Assembly: GCF_003086775.1 (NCBI RefSeq)
Contig: NZ_CP026001.1
Location: 4,058,125-4,122,124, forward strand
Origin: Stenotrophomonas sp. ZAC14D1_NAIMI4_1
Lineage (GTDB): Bacteria > Pseudomonadota > Gammaproteobacteria > Xanthomonadales > Xanthomonadaceae
DNA length: 64,000 nucleotides
Direction: 5' to 3'
A program made the translations under genes and the position numbers. Position 1 is the stretch's first letter. Every line of letters starts with the position of its first letter. The notes beneath the pieces were generated by a model. The model saw only the letters and a program-made list of their open reading frames with translations. It made no database searches and had not been told where the DNA came from. Positions 39,423 through 48,863 of this stretch are shown here, piece by piece.

Positions 39423-40478
39423 TCACCGCTGCGACGGACCCCAGTACCCCAGGTCCTTGCGGATCTGCAGGTCGCGTACCCAGCTGCCAAACGGCTTGCG
39501 CCGCAGCGCGCCCATTTCGCCGGACAGGAAATCCTCGGTCGCGGCGATCACCCGCTCGCTGGAGCGGCCATCGCGGAACGGGTGGATGGCATCGGCATAA
39601 CGCACGATCTCGGCCTGCAGCGCCGCCTCCGGGTGCAGCGCGCGCTGCAGCATCGCCGGCAGCTGCGCCGCATCATCGAAGTCGATCATGTGCGGCTTGG
39701 GCACGCGGTTGCGGAAGGTCACCACCGGCTTGTGCTGGACGATGAACTCCGAGACGATCGAGGAGGTGTCCGACACCAGCACGTCGGCCGCACGCTGCGC
39801 GGCCATCACCTGTTCCGGCTCGATGAAGCGCGCATTGGCACCGGCCAGCGCGCGGTAGCGCTCGAACAGTTCCGGCGGGCACTTGGGGTGCAGGGTCAGC
39901 AGCCAGTAGCGCTCGCCGGCGGCGATATCGGCGGCGATCGGCGCCAGCAGATGCGGGGCCGCACTCAGCCGCTCGGTGAACGTCGAGCCGAACAGGATGA
40001 CCGGCCGCCCACCGGCCGGCGCACGCAGCGCGGCACTCTCGCCACCATCGTCGCGGAACAGCGGATCCAGCTTCGGCCAGCCGGTTTCGGCCACCGCGAA
40101 GTGCCCCTGCTGATCGGCGATCTGCCGGAACGGCGCGGTGGTGGCCGGCCCCTGCGTGCAGTACAGGTCGAACATGCCGCGCACCCGGAAGTGACCACGC
40201 GCACTGTCCCGTTTCTCCACGTTGAAGCCATGGAACAGCTGCACCTTGGCCCCGGCGAGGAAGGTCGGCACCCAGTTGGCGGCGCTGAACACCGCGCGCG
40301 GGCGCATCGCCAGGGCCTGCTTCAGGCCGATGCTGGGCACCCCGGGCAGGCTGCTGCCAGCCGCGCCGCCCTCGAACCAGGCGGCCACCTCCTGCCCGGA
40401 CGCGTGCAAGGCCTGCGCCAACGGGGCGAGAATAGGCAGCGCATAGCGCTCCGTCGCAAACAACAGGTACCCGGCCAT
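39423..40478 (-). CDS. CDP-glycerol glycerophosphotransferase family protein
   Basis: 351 aa. TagB/TagF-type fold: QLFHGFNVEKRDSARGHF, MFDLYCTQGPATTAPF, TLHPKCPPELFERYR, and VLVSDTSSIVSEFIVQHKPVVTF (donor-binding end). The start at 40478 has GGAGG five bases upstream and is the second of two adjacent ATGs. In Gram-negatives such proteins add phospho-linked groups to surface glycans. Its ATG is two bases from the ATG of the divergent GT2 gene. Confidence 0.85.
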   Translation of the reverse strand: MAGYLLFATERYALPILAPLAQALHASGQEVAAWFEGGAAGSSLPGVPSIGLKQALAMRPRAVFSAANWVPTFLAGAKVQLFHGFNVEKRDSARGHFRVRGMFDLYCTQGPATTAPFRQIADQQGHFAVAETGWPKLDPLFRDDGGESAALRAPAGGRPVILFGSTFTERLSAAPHLLAPIAADIAAGERYWLLTLHPKCPPELFERYRALAGANARFIEPEQVMAAQRAADVLVSDTSSIVSEFIVQHKPVVTFRNRVPKPHMIDFDDAAQLPAMLQRALHPEAALQAEIVRYADAIHPFRDGRSSERVIAATEDFLSGEMGALRRKPFGSWVRDLQIRKDLGYWGPSQR

Positions 40479-40479
40479 C

Positions 40480-41286
40480 ATGTCCTCCACGACCGCTCCC
40501 ATCGAACGGCCTCGCATCTCGGCGTGCATTATCGCGTTCAACGAGGCCGGGCGCATCGGCGACTGCCTGGCCTCGCTGGCCTTCTGCGATGAGATCGTGG
40601 TGGTGGACTCGCAGTCCACCGATGCCACCGTAGCGATTGCCGAGGCCGCCGGCGCCCGCGTGCTGCAACGCCCGTTCGACGGTTTCCGCAGCCAGAAGGC
40701 GTTCTGCGTCGAGCAGGCCCGCCACGACTGGGTGCTGTGCCTGGACGCCGATGAGCGCGTCAGCCCGGAACTGCGCACGGCCATCGAGCAGGCCCGCGAC
40801 GGCGGCTTCAGCGGCCACGCCGGCTACCGCTTCGCCCGCCTCTCGGAGTATTTCGGGAAGTTCCTGCGCCACGGCAACGCCTACCCGGACCGGGTGATGC
40901 GCCTGTTCGACCGCCGCCAGGGCGGCTGGCGCGGCAAGCGCGAGATCCACGAAGCAGCCAGCGTCGATGGCAGCGTCGGCACCCTGCGCGGTGATCTCAT
41001 CCACTACCCCTACCGCTCGCTGCAGCAGCAGCTGGCCAAGACCGAGAAGTACGCGCGGATGATGGCCGAGCACGAGTTTGCGCGCGGCAAGCGGGCCACG
41101 CTGGGCAAGCTGGTGCTGGCGCCGGCCTGGCGGTTCTGGCGCGGCTTCGTGTTCCGCGGTGGCTTCCGCGATGGCTGGCACGGCCTGGTCTACGCCTACG
41201 TGCGCGCCAACTACGTGCGGCAGAAGACCATCATGCTGTGGATGCTGGGCAACGGCCAGGCCGTGGCCGACCCGCGCAACGAATGA
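40480..41286 (+). CDS. family 2 glycosyltransferase (WaaE-like)
   Basis: 268 aa. GT2 of the lipooligosaccharide beta-1,4-glucosyltransferase type: SACIIAFNEAGRIGDCLASL, VVVDSQSTDATVAIAE, LCLDADERVSPEL (DxD), GNAYPDRVMRLFDRR and GKREIHEA. A C-terminal helix near RFWRGFVFRGGFRDG may touch the membrane. Would add a sugar to the LPS core. Starts within the region that also encodes the start of the divergent CDP-glycerol gene. Hairpin GTGCCGACC / GGTCGGCAC at 41297-41317 follows. Confidence 0.9.
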   Translation: MSSTTAPIERPRISACIIAFNEAGRIGDCLASLAFCDEIVVVDSQSTDATVAIAEAAGARVLQRPFDGFRSQKAFCVEQARHDWVLCLDADERVSPELRTAIEQARDGGFSGHAGYRFARLSEYFGKFLRHGNAYPDRVMRLFDRRQGGWRGKREIHEAASVDGSVGTLRGDLIHYPYRSLQQQLAKTEKYARMMAEHEFARGKRATLGKLVLAPAWRFWRGFVFRGGFRDGWHGLVYAYVRANYVRQKTIMLWMLGNGQAVADPRNE

Positions 41287-41296
41287 TCCGGCATCC

Positions 41297-41317
41297 GTGC
41301 CGACCAACGGTCGGCAC
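41297..41317. repeat. short hairpin with ACCAACGGT core
   Basis: GTGCCGACC - AAC - GGTCGGCAC. Same loop as the hairpins at 55052-55072 and in the GTAG elements at 48.6 kb. It separates the convergent GT2 and O-antigen ligase-type genes. Confidence 0.7.
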
Positions 41318-41337
41318 CCACCACCGCAGAACCCCCG

Positions 41338-42642
41338 TCAGGCCTTCGCCCGATGCCGTGCGCCTTCCAGCAGCGACAGGCCGGTCAGCAGGCCGACGAT
41401 GGTCACGTAGAAACTGGCCGTCATCTGGTGGGCGAACATCGACTGGGTCAGCCCGCACAACGCGTAGGCAATGACGATCATCACGCCCGCCGCCGCCGGC
41501 CCGCGGAAAGTGACCCGCCCGCTGCGCCGGTGCAGATGGACGAACACCCACAGCGGCACGCCATACACCGCGATCAGCATCAGCAGGCCAGGCAGGCCCT
41601 GGGTCGCCGCCCATTCGGCCACGTCGTTGTGTGCATGGCCCAGGTGGCAGCGCACTTCGTCGGGGTCTTCGCGGCAGGCCGGCACGCGCTGCATGGCGCT
41701 GTCGAAGTGGCCGCTGCCAACACCGGTCAGCGGATGGTCGAGGAAGGTCTGCCAGGCCACCTGCAGGCGCTCGACGCGCGCACCGGCAGAGGAATCGACG
41801 TCGCCCTGCTCCAGCTTCTGCACATCGCTGTGCAGTTCGGTCAGGCGCACCTGGTGGCGCAGTTCGGGCACCGACAGCAGCAGGGTGGCGCCGATGGCCA
41901 GCATGCCCGCCAGCACCGACAGGCGGGCCACGCCGGTCCGCCAGCGCAGGCTCAGGGCCAGCACCACCAGCAGCGCCAGCAACGCAGCGAAGACGCCGCG
42001 GCTGCCGGTCAGCACGATCGTGCCGCAGCCGGCCGCCATGCCGACAATCACCAGCGACCAGCGTCGCGACGGGCGGCAGAACACCAGCAGCACCATCAGC
42101 ATGACCACGATGTCGGCCAGCACGATGGCATTGGTGGTGAGCTCGGCACGCGGCGCGCCCTGCAGCACCTGCACCAGCGACAGCACGAAGCTGCCCAGCA
42201 GGCCGGCCAGCGCGCCGCGCCAGAGCCAGCGCAGGTCCGGGCGCAGCGCACACACCCACAGCGCGATCCACGGGATGACCAGGAACCGCGAACGGTTGTC
42301 GACGTCGCGCAGGCCCTGCTCGAACAGCAGCACCGACAGCAGGCCCAGCGCCACCGCCGCCAGCATCAGCGCGGTCAGCGCGCGCACGGGCGTGCCGCCC
42401 ATACCCCGCGCACGCCACAGCAGCTCCGGCGCCAGCAGCGTGCTGACCAGCAGGGTCAACGCATACGGCAACAGGTTCACCGGTACGGTCAGTACCAGCG
42501 CCGGCATGCAGAACAGGCCGATCTGCGCGATCCAGTGCGCAGCGCCAAGGCGACCGCCGGCAGGCGCGGGCAACGGATCGGCGCGGGTGGGGCTCAGGTT
42601 GTCCGGTGAAGCTGGCACGTCGGGATTGATCGCTGCGGTCAT
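41338..42642 (-). CDS. O-antigen ligase/polymerase (Wzy_C) family membrane protein
   Basis: 434 aa. About ten to eleven hydrophobic spans. The periplasmic Wzy_C loop contains the family signature: RVERLQVAWQTFLDHPLTGVGSGHF and HLGHAHNDVAEWAATQGLPG (H-N-D-x-x-E). It could be a WaaL-type ligase joining O-antigen to lipid A core or a Wzy-type polymerase; which is undecided. No good ribosome site before the ATG at 42642. Last of a string of minus-strand genes beginning with def. Confidence 0.87.
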   Translation of the reverse strand: MTAAINPDVPASPDNLSPTRADPLPAPAGGRLGAAHWIAQIGLFCMPALVLTVPVNLLPYALTLLVSTLLAPELLWRARGMGGTPVRALTALMLAAVALGLLSVLLFEQGLRDVDNRSRFLVIPWIALWVCALRPDLRWLWRGALAGLLGSFVLSLVQVLQGAPRAELTTNAIVLADIVVMLMVLLVFCRPSRRWSLVIVGMAAGCGTIVLTGSRGVFAALLALLVVLALSLRWRTGVARLSVLAGMLAIGATLLLSVPELRHQVRLTELHSDVQKLEQGDVDSSAGARVERLQVAWQTFLDHPLTGVGSGHFDSAMQRVPACREDPDEVRCHLGHAHNDVAEWAATQGLPGLLMLIAVYGVPLWVFVHLHRRSGRVTFRGPAAAGVMIVIAYALCGLTQSMFAHQMTASFYVTIVGLLTGLSLLEGARHRAKA

Positions 42643-42737
42643 GCGGAAGAAAACGGCGGCCCATGTCGCAGACCGCCCGCCTGATGTTTTACTGCCTTTG
42701 TGCACGCTTGGGCAGTCTGGACAATCCAGCCGCCACG

Positions 42738-44453
42738 TTATTGCTCGTTTCTCTGCAACCGCCGTTCACGTTTCAGTTCGGCTTCGGTCGGCACGCAGGG
42801 GCCATGCACCGCTCCGGCCGGTACCAACCACCAACGGCGACGGTTGGCGACACCGGCCAGCACTGCCCCGTCGCGGTCCACGCAGCCCAGCAGCGTATCC
42901 TCCTGGACCAGCAGCCAGCGCCGCTGCGGCGACAGTTGTTGCCACTGCACCCCCGCCTGCAGCTGCTCATGCCAGGGCACGGTGAAACCAAAGGTTGCTG
43001 CCGGGCGGTCCACCATCAGCAGATTCTGTTCCTTCCAGGCCACCAGGCCCAGCTCCGCATCGGCACCGATGCGCGCCCCGACCGAGCGCATCAGGCCGCG
43101 GGCGGAGCTGGAATCATTCAGCACCGGGTAGCCGACCAGGCTGTACAGCACCCACACCACGGCCAGCATCGAGACCAGCGCCAGGTGCCGCCGGGCCGGG
43201 CCGAACAGCAGCAGGCTGGCAATGCCGGCACCGCCCATGGCCAGCGCCGCCCACGCCATTGCCTCCATCGCCCCCGGGGCCAGGCCACGCTCCAGCACCA
43301 GCCTTGCCTCGAAACCGGGCGTGCCGAGCAGGGCCGACGCGCCGGCAGCCAAGGTGCCCAGCGCCAGCAGCAGGGTGAAGCCGCCCAGCAGCCGCTGGAC
43401 GTCACGCCGGCGCAGCAGCCCTGGGATCAGGGGCGCCAGGGCCAGGCAGAACATCGGCAGCGTGGGCAGGATGTAGACGTCGCGCTTGCCGTGCGGGATG
43501 GAAAAGAACAGCACGATCAGCAGCCACCAGCCCAGCGGCAGCAGGTAGCGTGCATCGCGCCGCTGCAGGCGCCGTCGCCACGCCGGGATCGCCCACGGCA
43601 GGGCCAGGAACGCCGGTATCCACATCGACGGCATCGTGCCCAGGAAGTACCACCATGGCTGGTGGTGATCCCACGACTGCGTGTAGCGCTTGGCCGTCTG
43701 CCGGAACAGGATGTCGTCCAGGTAGGCCTGGTACTCGCCCGACTTGGTCGCCAACGCGGTCATCACCATCGGCACCAGCCACAACGCGGCGGCCAGCACG
43801 AAGGCCAGCGGCGCCAGCCAGAAGCGCAGGTCGCGCGCATGCAGGCGCACCCGCGGCCAGTGCCGTGCCGAGGCGATCGCCGCCGGCAGGATCATCAGCA
43901 GCGCGAGCATGCCCACGCCCTTGGTGATGACCCCGATGCCGGCGAAGAACCAGCCCGCCCACCACCAGCGCCAGGCCGGCCCCAGCAGCAGGTGGCGCAG
44001 CAGCCCGTAGTTGGCCAGGGTGATGAACAGCACCAGCAGCGGATCGATCTGCGCCTTCTTGGCCTGGAAGGTGAACTGCAGCGCGAACAGCAGCGCCCAG
44101 CCGGCGTACAGGCCGACCCGGCGCGTCCACAGCCGCCGGCCCAGGTCGACCACGCACCACAGGGTGCCCAGCGCGGCGATCAGCGAGGGCAGCAGGAAGG
44201 CCACCCGCCAGTTGCCGATCACGCTGTAGAGGGTGGCCTGCCACCACATCAGCATGGGCGGCTTGTCCGAATACAGCTCCAGCCCCCGGTGCGGGAACAG
44301 CCACTGGCCGCTGTCCACCATCTGCTTGGCGACCAGCGCGAAACGCGGCTCGTCCGACGGCCAGGGGTCGCGCAATCCGAGCCCCGCGCCAAGCACCAGC
44401 AGGGCCATCACTACGAACAACCACGTCTCGCGTGACGCGCGGGTTTTCAGCAT
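42738..44453 (-). CDS. GT39/ArnT-type glycosyltransferase
   Basis: 571 aa. Membrane GT-C transferase: N-terminal GLRDPWPSDEPRFALVAKQM with the acidic Asp-Glu pair, LYSDKPPMLMWWQATLYSV, then about eleven spans and a C-terminal soluble domain. ArnT moves aminoarabinose from undecaprenyl phosphate to lipid A; relatives move other sugars. Whether it changes polymyxin sensitivity here is unknown. Starts 22 bases after rsmB stop, so it probably rides on the def-fmt-rsmB operon. Confidence 0.87.
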   Translation of the reverse strand: MLKTRASRETWLFVVMALLVLGAGLGLRDPWPSDEPRFALVAKQMVDSGQWLFPHRGLELYSDKPPMLMWWQATLYSVIGNWRVAFLLPSLIAALGTLWCVVDLGRRLWTRRVGLYAGWALLFALQFTFQAKKAQIDPLLVLFITLANYGLLRHLLLGPAWRWWWAGWFFAGIGVITKGVGMLALLMILPAAIASARHWPRVRLHARDLRFWLAPLAFVLAAALWLVPMVMTALATKSGEYQAYLDDILFRQTAKRYTQSWDHHQPWWYFLGTMPSMWIPAFLALPWAIPAWRRRLQRRDARYLLPLGWWLLIVLFFSIPHGKRDVYILPTLPMFCLALAPLIPGLLRRRDVQRLLGGFTLLLALGTLAAGASALLGTPGFEARLVLERGLAPGAMEAMAWAALAMGGAGIASLLLFGPARRHLALVSMLAVVWVLYSLVGYPVLNDSSSARGLMRSVGARIGADAELGLVAWKEQNLLMVDRPAATFGFTVPWHEQLQAGVQWQQLSPQRRWLLVQEDTLLGCVDRDGAVLAGVANRRRWWLVPAGAVHGPCVPTEAELKRERRLQRNEQ

Positions 44454-44475
44454 GAGGACTTGGACAGCGGAGAGG

Positions 44476-45807
44476 TCAGGCTGTTTTTAGCAGACGCGCG
44501 TAGAAGAATCCGTCAGCATCGTCTTCACCGGGCAGGCGTTGGCGGGCGATGCCCTCGCAGTCCAGGCCGAAAGCGTCATCCAGCGGCGCCGCCTGGGCGT
44601 CCGGATGCCACTTCAGGAAGGCGCGCACCTGGTCCACGTTCTCCGCGCGCAGGATGGAACAGGTGGCATACAGCAGCACGCCGCCGGGGCGGAGCATCGC
44701 CCAGCAGGCTTCCAGCAGGCGCGCCTGCACCCCCACCAGCGCCTCGACGTCCTCGGCACGGCGGTGGAACATCACGTCGGGCTGGCGGCGGATGACGCCG
44801 GTGGCCGAACACGGGGCATCCAGCAGGATGGCGTCGAACGGGGTGCCATCCCACCAGGCCGCGGTATCGCTGGCGTCGGCCACCTGGGTCTGCACGTGCT
44901 CGCCCACGCCGGTGCGCGCATAGGTGTCCTTGGCCCGGGCCAGGCGCCGCGCATCGATGTCCAGCGCCAGCAGGCGCAGGCTCGGGTCGCGTTCCAGCAG
45001 GTGCGCGGACTTGCCACCCGGGGCGGCACAGGCGTCCAGCACCCGCGAACCGGCCGGCGGCGCCAGCGCATCGGCCGCGCACTGCGCCGACAGGTCCTGC
45101 ACCGACAACGCGCCTTCGGCAAACCCCGGCAGCTGGTTGACCGGGCTGGCCACGGCCAGGCGCAGCGCATCGGCGCTCAGCGGGCTGGCCTCGGCGGCGA
45201 TGCCGGCCTCGGCCAGTGCGGCCAGCGCCTTGTCGCGTCCACCGAGCTGGCGGTTGGCGCGCAGCCACAGCGGGGCCGGCTGCAGGCTGGCGCTGAAGAT
45301 CGCCTCGGCCTGCTGCGGCCAGTCGCGCTCGACCACCTCGGCCAGCCAGGCCGGGAACGCGTCGCGCGCGGGTTGTTCGGGGAAGCCCTCGCGCTGCGCA
45401 CGGCGCAGGATGGCGTTGACCAGGCCGGCCTGGCGCTCGCGGCCCAGCGCGCGCGCGGCGTCGACGGTGGCCGACAGCGCCGCATGGGCCGGCAGTTCCA
45501 GCACGTCCAGCTGGGCGAAACCGACCATCAGCAGGGTGCGCAGGTCGGCATCGCGCGCCGACAGCGGCTTCTGCATCCACGCCTGCAGCGCGGCGTCATA
45601 GGTGCTGCGACGGCGCAGTACGGCGAAGCACAGGGCTTCCAGCAGCGCGCGGTCACGGGTATCGGCCAGCTTGGGCAGGGCCCAGGCCAGTTCGGCCTTC
45701 AGCGAACGGCCACGGGTGAACACCTGGGCCAGCACGCGGGCGGCCAGCATGCGGGTCGCAGCGCCCGGCGCGGCCTTGGCAATGGAGAAATCGTTCTGCT
45801 TCGACAC
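44476..45807 (-). CDS. rsmB: 16S rRNA m5C967 methyltransferase
   Basis: 443 aa from a GTG. N-terminal NusB-like RNA-binding domain ([49 protein letters not shown]) and a C-terminal SAM domain: [41 protein letters not shown] (catalytic Cys) and [15 protein letters not shown] (second Cys). Starts four bases downstream of fmt stop, so coupled to it. GGGAG at a wide spacing precedes the GTG. Confidence 0.95.
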   Translation of the reverse strand: MSKQNDFSIAKAAPGAATRMLAARVLAQVFTRGRSLKAELAWALPKLADTRDRALLEALCFAVLRRRSTYDAALQAWMQKPLSARDADLRTLLMVGFAQLDVLELPAHAALSATVDAARALGRERQAGLVNAILRRAQREGFPEQPARDAFPAWLAEVVERDWPQQAEAIFSASLQPAPLWLRANRQLGGRDKALAALAEAGIAAEASPLSADALRLAVASPVNQLPGFAEGALSVQDLSAQCAADALAPPAGSRVLDACAAPGGKSAHLLERDPSLRLLALDIDARRLARAKDTYARTGVGEHVQTQVADASDTAAWWDGTPFDAILLDAPCSATGVIRRQPDVMFHRRAEDVEALVGVQARLLEACWAMLRPGGVLLYATCSILRAENVDQVRAFLKWHPDAQAAPLDDAFGLDCEGIARQRLPGEDDADGFFYARLLKTA

Positions 45808-45811
45808 CGGC

Positions 45812-46735
45812 TTACGCTCCCACGCGCAGGTCGCGGCGCGCATTGAGGTAATCGGCGGCGGTGATCGCCTTGCCGCCCTCGCGCTGCAGTACGCGCAGGC
45901 GCAGGGCGCCCTGCCCGCAGGCAATGTCGATGCCTTCGCGGCCGGCGGCCAGCACGGTGCCCGGGGCCTGGCCGTGGGCCAGATCCAGTGCCACGGCGCC
46001 ATGGATGCGCACGCGCTCGCCGGCCAGCTGCGCTTCGGCGATCGGCCATGGGTTGAACGCACGCACGGTGCGCGCCAGTGCCTGCGCGTCCTGCACCCAG
46101 TCCAGCTTCGCTTCGGCCTTGTCCAGCTTGTGTGCGTAGGTGACGCCCTCTGCCGGCTGCGGCCGCGCGATCGGCTTGATGCCCGCGCGCAGCAGGCCCA
46201 GGCCGTCGGACAGCACCTGCGCGCCCAGCGCGGCCAGCGAGTCATGCAGGTCGCCACCGGTGGCGGTGTCGGCAATGGCCAGCTCCTGGTGCAGCAGCAC
46301 GGGGCCGGTATCCAGGCCCGCTTCCATCTGCATCAGGCACACGCCGGTGGTGGCATCGCCGGCCTGGATCGCGCGCTGGATCGGCGCGGCGCCACGCCAG
46401 CGCGGCAGCAGCGAGGCGTGCACGTTCCAGCAGCCGTGGGTCGGGATGTTCAGCACGGCGCGGGGCAGGATCAGGCCGTAGGCCACCACCACCATCAGGT
46501 CCGGCTGCAGGTCACGCAGCTGCTGCTGGGCGACCTCGTCCTTCAGGGTTTCCGGCTGGTAGACGGGAATGCCACGGGCGACCGCTTCGAGCTTGACCGG
46601 CGACGGCGCCAGGCCACGGCCACGGCCGGCCGGGCGGTCGGGCTGGGTGTAGACGGCCACGACCTCGTGATGGCGCGCGGCCGCACGCAGCGACGACACC
46701 GCGAATTCCGGCGTACCGGCAAAGACAATCCTCAT
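45812..46735 (-). CDS. fmt: methionyl-tRNA formyltransferase
   Basis: 307 aa. Formylates initiator Met-tRNA with 10-formyl-[22 protein letters not shown], the [18 protein letters not shown] signature with catalytic Asn/His/Asp set (N-H-x-D region), and the C-terminal OB domain for tRNA. Family length. A hairpin (ACGGCGCC / GGCGCCGT, 46776-46798) in the 121-base gap after def may tune expression. Confidence 0.97.
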   Translation of the reverse strand: MRIVFAGTPEFAVSSLRAAARHHEVVAVYTQPDRPAGRGRGLAPSPVKLEAVARGIPVYQPETLKDEVAQQQLRDLQPDLMVVVAYGLILPRAVLNIPTHGCWNVHASLLPRWRGAAPIQRAIQAGDATTGVCLMQMEAGLDTGPVLLHQELAIADTATGGDLHDSLAALGAQVLSDGLGLLRAGIKPIARPQPAEGVTYAHKLDKAEAKLDWVQDAQALARTVRAFNPWPIAEAQLAGERVRIHGAVALDLAHGQAPGTVLAAGREGIDIACGQGALRLRVLQREGGKAITAADYLNARRDLRVGA

Positions 46736-46856
46736 GGCTACCCCACTTGCAGGATGGATTCGTGCAGAAAGAACAACGGCGCCGTCGGCCGGCGCCGTAC
46801 AGCCCGCGCCGTAAGCGCAGGCAGGGGCCGCCGTGAAGGGCGGCCCGCGATGGCGG

Positions 46857-47369
46857 TCAGGCGACGTGCTTGCGCTGCTTGGCCAGCTTCTTGCGGACCA
46901 TTTCGCGCTTCAGCGGCGACAGGTAATCGATGAACAGCTTGCCGTCCAGGTGGTCCATCTCATGCTGCACGCACACGGCCAGCAGGCCGTCGGTGCTCAG
47001 CTCCTGCGGCTGCCCCTGGCGGTCCAGGAACTTCACCGTGATGGAATCGGCGCGGGTCACGTCGGCGAAGATGCCCGGCACCGACAGGCAGCCTTCCTGG
47101 TACACCTGGCCCCCGTCCTTGGCGACGATTTCCGGGTTGATGAACACCCGCGGTTCGTTCTTCTCTTCGCTCACGTCGATGACCATGAAGCGCTTGTGGA
47201 CGTCCACCTGGCTGGCGGCCAGGCCGATGCCCGGGGCGTCGTACATGGTCTGGAACATGTCGTCGATGAGGGTCTGGAAGGCCGGGGTGGTGACCTCGGC
47301 GGCATCGATCAACGCAGCCTTGGTACGCAGGCGCGGATCGGGGAACTCAAGAATGGGGAGCAGGGCCAT
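46857..47369 (-). CDS. def: peptide deformylase
   Basis: 170 aa. Removes the N-formyl group from new proteins. Metal site: motif 1 GIGLAASQ, motif 2 EGCLSVP with Cys ligand, motif 3 QHEMDHLDG with His-Glu-His. Start at 47369; an upstream in-frame ATG adds 20 unlikely residues. First gene of def-fmt-rsmB, and divergent from a LysM gene 129 bases away, an arrangement common in gammaproteobacteria. Confidence 0.97.
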   Translation of the reverse strand: MALLPILEFPDPRLRTKAALIDAAEVTTPAFQTLIDDMFQTMYDAPGIGLAASQVDVHKRFMVIDVSEEKNEPRVFINPEIVAKDGGQVYQEGCLSVPGIFADVTRADSITVKFLDRQGQPQELSTDGLLAVCVQHEMDHLDGKLFIDYLSPLKREMVRKKLAKQRKHVA

Positions 47370-47498
47370 GGCTGTTTCCGGGTTGGGGGCCGGGGATACG
47401 CCGGCATACGTCGCAGATTCTATCTGCAACGCTTGCCTTGCGCCCCGGTTTCTGGACTATAGTGCGCGAACCTGTTGGGGAATCAGGGCTTCGCACCT

Positions 47499-48626
47499 AT
47501 GTTGCTTCGTTTTCGTACGGTCGTCGCTGCGGCGATGCTGACCGTGGCTGCCTATGCTACCGCCGTTGAAGTGAACGGCGGGCACCCGGACACCTATGTG
47601 GTCCGCAAAGGGGACACGCTGTGGGACATCGCAGGACGTTTCCTGCAGAAACCCTGGCTGTGGCCCGAGATCTGGCAGGCCAATCCGCAGATCGCCAACC
47701 CGCATCTCATCTACCCGGGTGACGTGCTCAGCCTGGCCTACCTGGACCGCGTGACGGCCCAGCCCGGCCCGCGCACGGAAGCCCCGGTGACCGGCGTGCC
47801 GCTTTCGGAGGTCGAACCCTTCCTGAAGCAGCTGCGCGTGGTCGACAGCATCGACCAGCTGCCCTACGTGGCCGGCCTGGAAGACAACCGCCTGCGCGCC
47901 ACCAGCGGCCAGACCGTGTATGTCCGCCTGGCCGATGCCCAGGTGGGCCAGCGCTGGGCCGTGGTCCGCCCGACCGTGCGTTACGGCCAGCCCAAGCCGA
48001 CCGAGGACCTGACCGCCAACGGCGATGTCACCCCGGGCAGCGGCAACCTGTGGCAGGCCTACAACGCGCCCAACCACCGCCGCGGCGTGCTGGGCTATGA
48101 ACTGGCCCAGGTCGGCCTGGGCACCCTGACCAAGGTGGCTGGCGGCAAGACCGAAGCCTCCACCCTGGTGCTGGACGCCAACACCAACGGCCGCGAAGTG
48201 CGCGCCGGTGACCGCCTGGTCCCGGTGGAAGCCCAGCCGTACGACCTGCAGTTCTTCCCGCATGTGCCGGCGGCCAGCCTGGAAGGCCTGGACGTGCGCG
48301 TGCTGGCCGTGACCGACATGTTCAATGCCGGCGGCCCGCGCGATGTCATCGCCATCTCGGCCGGCCGCAGCCAGGGCGTGGACAACGGCACGGTGTTCTC
48401 GCTGTGGCGCCAGGGCAGCCATGTCGCCCACCGCATGAAGTACCCGAATTCCTCGCGCATGGACGATTCGCCGTCCACCGGCGCGGGCCGGGTCAGCCTG
48501 CCGGACGAGTACGCCGCCCACGCGATGGTGTTCCGCACCTTCGACAACGTCAGCTACGCGCTGGTGATGCAGGGCGTGAAGCCGGTGAAGGTGGGCTACA
48601 GCGCCCAGCACCCGGACGCGAAGTAG
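47499..48626 (+). CDS. LysM-domain peptidoglycan-associated protein
   Basis: 375 aa. Signal peptide (MLLRFRTVVAAAMLTVAAYATA), then an N-terminal LysM repeat (TYVVRKGDTLWDIAGRFLQKPWLWPEIWQ, cited here in parts: TYVVRKGDTLWDIAGRF and WLWPEIWQANPQI) that binds peptidoglycan glycan. The remainder is a family-specific periplasmic domain. It lies between def and dprA, the usual place for this gene. The stop codon TAG is part of the GTAG repeat that begins at 48623. Confidence 0.87.
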   Translation: MLLRFRTVVAAAMLTVAAYATAVEVNGGHPDTYVVRKGDTLWDIAGRFLQKPWLWPEIWQANPQIANPHLIYPGDVLSLAYLDRVTAQPGPRTEAPVTGVPLSEVEPFLKQLRVVDSIDQLPYVAGLEDNRLRATSGQTVYVRLADAQVGQRWAVVRPTVRYGQPKPTEDLTANGDVTPGSGNLWQAYNAPNHRRGVLGYELAQVGLGTLTKVAGGKTEASTLVLDANTNGREVRAGDRLVPVEAQPYDLQFFPHVPAASLEGLDVRVLAVTDMFNAGGPRDVIAISAGRSQGVDNGTVFSLWRQGSHVAHRMKYPNSSRMDDSPSTGAGRVSLPDEYAAHAMVFRTFDNVSYALVMQGVKPVKVGYSAQHPDAK

Positions 48627-48700
48627 AGTCGACCGTTGGTCGACTGCTCTCCCAACCGCCCGCGACAGTCCGCGGTAGTCGACCAGCGGTCGACTCTACC
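48623..48700. repeat. GTAG palindrome, dimer 1 of a tandem pair
   Basis: Starts with GTAGAGTCGACCG whose TAG is the stop of the LysM gene, and ends CGACTCTACC. Arms are GTCGACC-based with TTGG / CAGC centres; the middle differs between the two dimers. Confidence 0.85.
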
Positions 48701-48714
48701 CAGCGGGCGACCCC

Positions 48715-48783
48715 GGTAGAGTCGACCGTTGGTCGACTGCTCTCCCGACCGTCCGCGGTAGTCGACCAACGGTCGACTCTACC
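48715..48783. repeat. GTAG palindrome, dimer 2 of a tandem pair
   Basis: Second dimer 14 bases after the first, with the same orientation and near-identical arms: GGTAGAGTCGACCG at 48715 and CGGTCGACTCTACC ending at 48783. Two dimers in a row suggest local duplication. Confidence 0.85.
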
Positions 48784-48816
48784 CGCCTTCGGCGGACTCC
48801 CCTGACAGCAACATGC

Positions 48817-48837
48817 GAAAGCGCCCTAGGGCGCCTT
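48817..48837 (+). terminator. weak hairpin terminator between LysM gene and dprA
   Basis: GCGCCC (48821-48826), TA, GGGCGC (48829-48834), then CTTCGT with a short A run before it. Might end the LysM transcript; no clear T run. Confidence 0.45.
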
Positions 48838-48863
48838 CGTCGCTCGTGGCCGATAGTCGGGCG

